From: Reyranella aquatilis
GTDB taxonomy: Bacteria > Pseudomonadota > Alphaproteobacteria > Reyranellales > Reyranellaceae
NCBI RefSeq assembly: GCF_020880995.1
Contig: NZ_JAJISD010000013.1
Location: forward strand, 124,001 to 188,000
DNA: 64,000 nucleotides
Direction of reading: 5' to 3'
The position numbers and the translations under genes were made by a program. Below are positions 57,314 through 64,000 of this stretch, one piece after another. The stretch's first letter is position 1, and every line of letters starts with the position of its first letter. The notes under the pieces are model-generated. The model was not told the origin of the DNA. It was given only the letters and a program-made list of their open reading frames with translations, and ran no database searches.

Positions 57314-58864
57314 TCACTCCCACTCGATCGTGCCCGGCGGCTTGCTCGTGATGTCGTAGGTCACCCGGTTCACACCGCGGCATTCGTTGATGATGCGGTT
57401 GGCGACGCGGCCGAGGAAGGCGTGGTCGAAGGGGTAGTAGTCGGCGGTCATGCCGTCGGTCGAGGTGACGGCGCGCAGCGCGCAGGCCTGGTCGTAGGTG
57501 CGGCCGTCGCCCATCACGCCGACGGTGCGGACCGGTAGCAGCACGGCGAAGGCCTGCCAGATCTCGTCGTAGAGGCCGGCCTTGCGGATTTCGTCGAGAT
57601 AGACGGCGTCGACCTCGCGCAGCAGGTCGAGCTTCTCCTTGGTGATGTCGCCGGGGATGCGGATGGCGAGGCCCGGGCCCGGGAACGGATGGCGGTTCAC
57701 CAGGTCGGCCGGGAGGCCCAGCTCGCGGCCGAGCGCCCTCACCTCGTCCTTGAACAGCTCCCGGAGCGGCTCGACCAGCTTCATGTTCATGCGCGCCGGA
57801 AGGCCGCCGACATTGTGGTGGCTCTTGATCGTCACCGAAGGCCCGCCGGTGAAGGAGACCGATTCGATCACGTCGGGATAGAGCGTGCCCTGGGCCAGGA
57901 ATTCGGCGCCGCCGATCTTCTTGGCCTCGGCCTCGAACACGTCGATGAACAGCGCGCCGATCGTCTTGCGCTTCTTCTCCGGGTCGCTGACGCCGGCCAG
58001 CGCCTTCAGGAAGGTCTCCGAGGCGTCGGCGTGGATCAGCGGGATGTTGTAGTGGTCGCGGAACAGGCGGACGACCTGCTCGCCCTCGTCCTTGCGCAGC
58101 AGGCCGTGGTCGACGAACACGCACTGGAGCTGGTCGCCGATCGCCTCGTGCAGCAGCACGGCCACGACGCTGGAGTCGACTCCGCCGGAGAGGCCGCAGA
58201 TCACCTTGCCCTTGCCGACCTGGGCGCGGACCTGGGCGATGGCGCGTTCGCGGAACGCGGCCATGGTCCAGTCGCCTTTGGCGCCGGCGATGTTCAGCGC
58301 GAAGTTGCGCAGGAGCTTGGCGCCGTCGGGCGTGTGCATCACCTCGGGGTGGAACTGCACGCCGTAATAGCCGCGGCTCTCGTCGGCGATGGCGGCGAAG
58401 GGCGCGTTCTCGCTGGTGGCGACGACGGAGAAGCCGGCCGGCAGCTTGGTCACGCGGTCGCCGTGGCTCATCCAGACCTGCTTGCGGTCGCCGGGCTGCC
58501 AGACGCCCTCGAAGAGGCGGGTCGAGGCCTTGATCTCGACTTCGGCGCGGCCGAACTCGCGGTGATGGCCGCTCTCGACCGAGCCGCCCAGCTCCTTGGC
58601 CATGGTCTGCTCGCCGTAGCAGATGCCCAGCACCGGCACGTCGGCCTTGAAGATGGCGGGATGGGCGGCGGGCGACTGGCCCTCGGTCACCGAGGCCGGG
58701 CCGCCGGAGAGGATGATCCCCCGTGGATCGAACGCCTTGATCTTCGCGTCGTCGACGGACTGGAAGGGCAGGATTTCACAGTAAACCCCGGCTTCGCGCA
58801 CGCGGCGGGCGATCAGCTGGGTAACCTGGGAACCGAAATCGACGATCAGCAAACGGTCGGTCAT
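57314..58864 (-). CDS. guaA: GMP synthase (glutamine-hydrolysing)
   Basis: 516 residues. The amidotransferase half has [10 protein letters not shown] (Cys82 nucleophile) and [13 protein letters not shown] (His/Glu). The synthetase half has the PP-loop [29 protein letters not shown] and the C-terminal [27 protein letters not shown]. It aminates XMP to GMP with ATP and glutamine. guaB lies 4.5 kb upstream in the same orientation with rsmB between, an order I recall as common in alphaproteobacteria. The putative defence genes follow directly at its 3' end, a known integration site for genomic islands in other bacteria. Confidence 0.97.
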   Translation of the reverse strand: MTDRLLIVDFGSQVTQLIARRVREAGVYCEILPFQSVDDAKIKAFDPRGIILSGGPASVTEGQSPAAHPAIFKADVPVLGICYGEQTMAKELGGSVESGHHREFGRAEVEIKASTRLFEGVWQPGDRKQVWMSHGDRVTKLPAGFSVVATSENAPFAAIADESRGYYGVQFHPEVMHTPDGAKLLRNFALNIAGAKGDWTMAAFRERAIAQVRAQVGKGKVICGLSGGVDSSVVAVLLHEAIGDQLQCVFVDHGLLRKDEGEQVVRLFRDHYNIPLIHADASETFLKALAGVSDPEKKRKTIGALFIDVFEAEAKKIGGAEFLAQGTLYPDVIESVSFTGGPSVTIKSHHNVGGLPARMNMKLVEPLRELFKDEVRALGRELGLPADLVNRHPFPGPGLAIRIPGDITKEKLDLLREVDAVYLDEIRKAGLYDEIWQAFAVLLPVRTVGVMGDGRTYDQACALRAVTSTDGMTADYYPFDHAFLGRVANRIINECRGVNRVTYDITSKPPGTIEWE

Positions 58865-58960
58865 GGGGCGATATAAGCGTGCCCGGCCGGGGCGGCAACC
58901 GTCGCGGTGTGGATGGCTGGGATCGGGCCGAAATCGAACAGGTCCGAGGTCACACCAGGG

Positions 58961-59070
58961 CCCTCATCCTGAGGAGCGCGCCGCAGGCGTGCGTCTCGAA
59001 GGATGGGCAACGGGCGCGGTGTGCGTGGCCCATCCTTCGAGACGGCCCTTCGGGCCTCCTCAGGATGAGG
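58961..59070. repeat. Palindromic intergenic repeat, copy 2
   Basis: CCCTCATCCTGAGGAGCGCG...GCGTCTCGAAGGATGGGCAA pairs with GGCCCATCCTTCGAGACGG...CCTCCTCAGGATGAGG, the same plan as copy 1 (47754-47866). The inner hairpin sequences differ between copies. It fills most of the 302-base gap between guaA and the GNAT gene. Confidence 0.85.
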
Positions 59071-59132
59071 ATGTGCGGGTGGCCTGGGGGACGAAGACCA
59101 TTGGCCAGCGCAGCGCCGCTTCCCCCTCCCGG

Positions 59133-59155
59133 CCTCCCCCGTGTGACGGGGGAGG
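59133..59155. repeat. Perfect 10-bp hairpin downstream of the GNAT gene
   Basis: CCTCCCCCGT, loop GTG, ACGGGGGAGG. It lies 11 bases beyond the GNAT stop in the minus direction. No T-run follows on that strand, so it may end transcription only weakly; a similar hairpin is a common intergenic repeat in GC-rich alphaproteobacteria (recollection). Confidence 0.5.
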
Positions 59156-59166
59156 TAGAAGAAGGG

Positions 59167-59745
59167 TCAGTCGTCCTCCGCCAGCCGGCGCCGGATCAGC
59201 GGCGCACCGAGGTCGCGCCAGGCGTAGGCGATCTCCTCGACGTCGGTGCCGCCCATCGTGTCGGTGCGCTCGCCCACCCGCTCGCCGCCCAGCCCCTCGT
59301 AGAAGAAGCGGGTCGGGTTGCGGGCCAGCATCCACAGGACGGCGGTGTCGCAGCGGTCGGCCTTGAGCTGGCGGAACAGCGCGTCGAGCAGGCGGCGCCC
59401 CAGCCCCTGGTTCTGGAAATCGGGCTCGACGTAGAGCGTGTAGACCTCGCCCACCCGGATTTCGCGGCCGTCCAGCCCCTCGGGCAGCCCGTCCGGCGGG
59501 TCGCGCAGCGGGCCGCAGCTGCCGAAGCCCACGACGCCCATCTCCGCGTCGTCGGCCACGAAGACGCCCCGCGCCTCGGCGGGGTCCTGCAGGAGCTGCG
59601 ACCACCAGGCCGACTGGCGCACGTCCGACATGGCGACCAGCATCGCGTCGGGCAGCAGGCCGGCATAGGTCGCCTGCCAGGTCTCGACATGGACCCGCCC
59701 GATCGCCGCGGCGTCCTGGCGGGCGGCGCGGCGGATGCGGATCAT
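59167..59745 (-). CDS. GNAT family N-acetyltransferase
   Basis: 192 residues. It opens IRIRRAARQDAAAIGRVHVETWQATYAGLLPD, the RimI/GNAT pattern with VHVxxW. VGEVYTLYVEPDFQNQGLGRRLLDALF is the acetyl-CoA binding motif A (Q-x-x-G-x-G/A), and ARNPTRFFYEGLGGERVGER is motif B. The substrate is unknown. Its ATG overlaps the rsmB stop as ATGA, so it is translated after rsmB and may act on a translation-related or unrelated target. Confidence 0.9.
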   Translation of the reverse strand: MIRIRRAARQDAAAIGRVHVETWQATYAGLLPDAMLVAMSDVRQSAWWSQLLQDPAEARGVFVADDAEMGVVGFGSCGPLRDPPDGLPEGLDGREIRVGEVYTLYVEPDFQNQGLGRRLLDALFRQLKADRCDTAVLWMLARNPTRFFYEGLGGERVGERTDTMGGTDVEEIAYAWRDLGAPLIRRRLAEDD

Positions 59746-61286
59746 GCGGACGGCTCGCGCGGCCCCTCGGGAGCGTCGGGAGCCTCGGGGGCGGCCTGAG
59801 GAGCCACGTCCGGAACGGCCACGGGAGCCGCATCCACTCCCGCCTCCGCAGCCGGGTCAGGCGCCGTCTCGGCGACGGCGTCCGGTGCGCCCTCTTCCGT
59901 CGCTTCCGCGCCCGCCCCGGCGGTCGCGCGCGGTGCCGCCACGGCCCGGGTCGCTTCCTTGCGCACCAGGGCGGCGGCGAAGAAGCCGTCGGTGCCGTGC
60001 TTCAGGGGCGAGAGCCGCAGATAGGGCGTGCTGCCGGCGTCGGCCGGCGGTTCGGTGGGGAGGATGTCGCGCCACAGCGCCTCGACCGGCACGACCTCGA
60101 ACCCGTCGTTGCGCTCGAGGAAGGCGGCGATCTGCTTCTCGTTCTCCGCCGGCAGCACCGAGCAAGTGGCATAGATCAGCCCCCCGCCGGGCTTCACCAG
60201 CTTCGCGGCGGCGTCGAGGATGGCGGCCTGCTTCGGGACCAGCTCGGCGAGATCCTCGGGCCGCAGCGTCCAGCGGCCGTCGGGATTGCGCCGCCAGGTG
60301 CCCGTGCCGGTGCAGGGCGCGTCGACCAGCACGCGGTCGAAGGCGCCGGCCTGGCGCTTCAGCCATTTGCGGTTGTCGGCGTCGATGGGGCGGCGCTCGA
60401 CATTGTGCGCGCCGGCGCGGCGCAGGCGCTGGGCGGAGCGGTCGAGGCGCGATTCGTAGACGTCCATCGCCACGACGCGGCCCTTGTTGTTCATGCGCGC
60501 GGCCATCGCCAGCGTCTTGCCGCCGGCGCCGGCGCAATAGTCGGCGATCTGCATGCCGGGCTGGGCGTCGACCAGGGCGGCCACCAGCTGCGAGCCCTCG
60601 TCCTGGATCTCGACCAGCCCGTCCTGGAAGGCCTTCCCCTTCACCACCGACAGCCGGCGGCGCAGACGCAAGCCATCGGGGGCATAGCGCATCGTGTCGG
60701 TCTCGATGCCCTCGCGGGCCAGCGCCTCGCGCGCCTGCTCGACCGTCGCCTTCAGCCGGTTGACGCGCAGGTCGACCGGCGGCGGTGTCTCGATCGCGGC
60801 GACCTCACGCCCCCAGCCGTCGCCATAGGCTTCGCGGAAATGCGGCGCGACCCATTCCTGGACGTTGAGGCGCACCCAATCGGGCTGATCCGGATGGGGC
60901 AGCGAATGGCCTTCCATCTGGCGCAGGGCGCGATACTCGGCCTCGTCGAGCCGCGACGGCCGGTAGGTGCCGCCGTCGAACAGGCTCTCGAGCTGGCCCA
61001 TGTCGAGCCCCTCAACCAGCATCAGGTCGGCGGCCACGATGGCACGCGCGCCGCGGTCGGGATGGCGCGTGCGGTCGAGCCACCAGGAGAGCTGCCCGTA
61101 GCGGCGCAGGATGCTCCAGACGCGATCGGACACGGCGCGGCGGTCGCCGCCGCCGATGAAGCGGCGCGACCGGAAATAGGCATTGGCGACGAGATCGGCC
61201 GGCCGTCCTCTCTCACCGGAGAGGCCATGGCTGACGATTTCGTCGAGGAGTTCTATGGTGGCCGCCACCCGCGCGCCCGGTGTCAC
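59742..61286 (-). CDS. rsmB: RsmB-like 16S rRNA (cytosine-C5) methyltransferase with Ala/Pro/Glu-rich tail
   Basis: About 514 residues from the GTG at 61286, which has GGGAG six bases upstream. NusB-like N-terminal helices precede the SAM domain: IADYCAGAGGKTLAMAA, VVAMDVYESRL, VLVDAPCTGTGTWRR (motif IV Cys) and GGGLIYATCSVLPAENE (catalytic motif VI Cys). The fold is that of Nol1/Nop2/Sun m5C RNA methyltransferases. After LKHGTDGFFAAALVRKEATR there are ~75 residues almost only of Ala, Pro, Glu, Asp, Val and Gly, probably disordered and not part of the catalytic core. It is divergent from the SGNH pair by 31 bases. Confidence 0.88.
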   Translation of the reverse strand: MTPGARVAATIELLDEIVSHGLSGERGRPADLVANAYFRSRRFIGGGDRRAVSDRVWSILRRYGQLSWWLDRTRHPDRGARAIVAADLMLVEGLDMGQLESLFDGGTYRPSRLDEAEYRALRQMEGHSLPHPDQPDWVRLNVQEWVAPHFREAYGDGWGREVAAIETPPPVDLRVNRLKATVEQAREALAREGIETDTMRYAPDGLRLRRRLSVVKGKAFQDGLVEIQDEGSQLVAALVDAQPGMQIADYCAGAGGKTLAMAARMNNKGRVVAMDVYESRLDRSAQRLRRAGAHNVERRPIDADNRKWLKRQAGAFDRVLVDAPCTGTGTWRRNPDGRWTLRPEDLAELVPKQAAILDAAAKLVKPGGGLIYATCSVLPAENEKQIAAFLERNDGFEVVPVEALWRDILPTEPPADAGSTPYLRLSPLKHGTDGFFAAALVRKEATRAVAAPRATAGAGAEATEEGAPDAVAETAPDPAAEAGVDAAPVAVPDVAPQAAPEAPDAPEGPREPSA

Positions 61287-61317
61287 GTCTGTCTCCCTTG
61301 CAAAGCATGCCGCTACG

Positions 61318-62388
61318 ATGAATACGCCCGACGCGCAACGTCCCCGCTCCGAGCCGTTCCGTCGCGCCGCCCTCGTCCTTCTCTCCCTCCTCGTCGGGCT
61401 CGGCCTGCTGGAACTTGGCCTGCGCGCCGCCACGTGGAGCTGGCTGTTCGCCTGGCCGAACTTCGTGCTCGACGCGCGCAAGGTGCTGTCCGAGCGCGAT
61501 ACCGGCCGCACGGCGCATGACGGGCGGCTGGGCTACGTGCCGCGCGACGGCTACACCGCCGCCGGCATCACGATCGGCGCCAACGGGTTGCGCGATACGG
61601 GTCCGGCTCCCGCCGGCGCGCGCGCGCCGATCCTCGCGGTGGGCGATTCCTTCACCTTCGGCGAGGAGGTGGGCGATAGCGAGACCTGGCCGTCCGACCT
61701 GCAGCGGCTGACCGGCCGGCGCGTGCTGAACGGCGGTGTGAGCGGCTACGGCTTCGACCAGATCGTGCTGCGCGCCGAGGCGCTGGCGCCGCTCTACAGG
61801 CCCGAGGCGATCGTCGTCGCCTTCATCGCCGACGACATCCGCCGCACCGAGATGCGGCGCCTGTGGAGCGCCGACAAACCCTATTTCGATCTCGAGGGCG
61901 ACGGGCTCCGCCTGCGCAACGTGCCCGTGCCGCCGCGTGCGCCGGCGCGCGAGACGCTCAGCTTCTGGCAGAAGACGCTGGGCTATTCCTTCGCCTTCGA
62001 CTTCATCCTGCGGCGCCTCGACCAGCTGCACGACTGGTACGGCGACCACATCCGCGTCCATCCGCGCGGCACCGGCGAGCGGATATCCTGCCTGCTGACG
62101 GCGCGCCTCGCGGAGCTGCAGAAGAGCAGCGGCGCGAAGCTCCTGCTGGTCGCCGAGTACGATCCCGTCGTGTGGGACGATCCGCGCTTCGCGGCCGAGC
62201 AGCGTCGTCTCACCGCCGGCCTGCTGGCCTGCGCGGGGAAGAACGGGCTGGCGACCCTCGACACCTACGAGGCGATGGCGGCCACGCCGCGACCGCGCGA
62301 CCTCTACGTGCTGTGGCACATGAATGCCGCCGGCAACGCGCTGATCGCACGGCTGGTCGCGGATGCGCTCGGGCTCAAGGGGCCCTGA
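61318..62388 (+). CDS. Membrane-anchored SGNH hydrolase-like protein, paralogue A
   Basis: 356 residues from the ATG at 61318. One N-terminal anchor (LVLLSLLVGLGLLELGL) is followed by LAVGDSFTFGEEV (GDSF, block I Ser), NGGVSGYGFDQ (block II Gly) and VVAFIADDIRR (block III-like). A C-terminal LWHMNAAGNALIA gives the block V His. The domain should face the periplasm. It is followed one base later by a paralogue, and both resemble the SGNH proteins at 8.8 and 10.9 kb in having a single anchor and GDS motif. Esterase or acyltransferase action on an envelope polymer is inferred. Confidence 0.8.
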   Translation: MNTPDAQRPRSEPFRRAALVLLSLLVGLGLLELGLRAATWSWLFAWPNFVLDARKVLSERDTGRTAHDGRLGYVPRDGYTAAGITIGANGLRDTGPAPAGARAPILAVGDSFTFGEEVGDSETWPSDLQRLTGRRVLNGGVSGYGFDQIVLRAEALAPLYRPEAIVVAFIADDIRRTEMRRLWSADKPYFDLEGDGLRLRNVPVPPRAPARETLSFWQKTLGYSFAFDFILRRLDQLHDWYGDHIRVHPRGTGERISCLLTARLAELQKSSGAKLLLVAEYDPVVWDDPRFAAEQRRLTAGLLACAGKNGLATLDTYEAMAATPRPRDLYVLWHMNAAGNALIARLVADALGLKGP

Positions 62389-62389
62389 C

Positions 62390-64000
<1,611 letters not shown>

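Overview
The window is GC-rich DNA (roughly two thirds G+C by eye), densely packed with genes on both strands. It looks like the chromosome of an alphaproteobacterium. Supporting signs are a surA-pdxA-rsmA operon, a MipZ division-site ATPase, a yicC-gmk pair, a C-minus L31, and guaB/rsmB/guaA close together. Overlapping ATGA/GTGA junctions are common. My best guess at the lineage is Reyranella-like or Bradyrhizobium-like, from recollection of gene style and intergenic repeats, not from any search.

Layout. 1-3.1 kb: the end of a sugar nucleotidyltransferase/GmhB-like fusion, a family 2 glycosyltransferase and an FkbM methyltransferase, suggesting surface polysaccharide synthesis. 3.2-7.3 kb: surA-pdxA-rsmA behind a near-consensus promoter, then a PlsC-type acyltransferase. 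7.2-8.8 kb: yicC-gmk on the minus strand. 8.8-14.1 kb: SGNH-fold membrane proteins, an SDR, an acyl-CoA dehydrogenase and a VWA protein. 14.1-18.3 kb: an MFS carrier, MipZ and a molybdopterin oxidoreductase. 18.4-22.6 kb: a GNAT-like/membrane/ClpP-like fusion, heptose genes (gmhB-like and gmhA) and an acyl-CoA synthetase. 22.6-25.6 kb: a large sedolisin. 25.8-30.4 kb: an ABC exporter, frataxin CyaY, L31 and a second molybdopterin oxidoreductase. 30.4-43.4 kb: mostly catabolic, detoxification and transport genes, ending in an ABC-F ATPase. 43.5-47.7 kb: DoxX/LysR and a monomeric isocitrate dehydrogenase with a perfect terminator. 47.7-50.8 kb: a palindromic repeat, a DUF2256/FeS-type photolyase pair and a DUF808 membrane protein.

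50.9-57.3 kb is the accessory part. First come two decayed 5'-end copies of genes found elsewhere in the window (photolyase and ABC-F). Then comes a visibly lower-GC two-gene block: a 1447-residue protein with a Cap4/DUF4297-like PD-(D/E)xK nuclease domain, a STAND-type P-loop NTPase and a long helical C-terminus, followed with a 13-base overlap by an unrecognised 473-residue protein. The block abuts the 3' end of guaA. It is the best candidate here for an undescribed, probably anti-phage, system.

57.3-64 kb returns to core genes: guaA, a second copy of the palindromic repeat, a GNAT acetyltransferase, rsmB, two tandem SGNH paralogues and the 3' part of guaB, cut by the window edge. I saw no tRNA, rRNA, CRISPR array, transposase or integrase.
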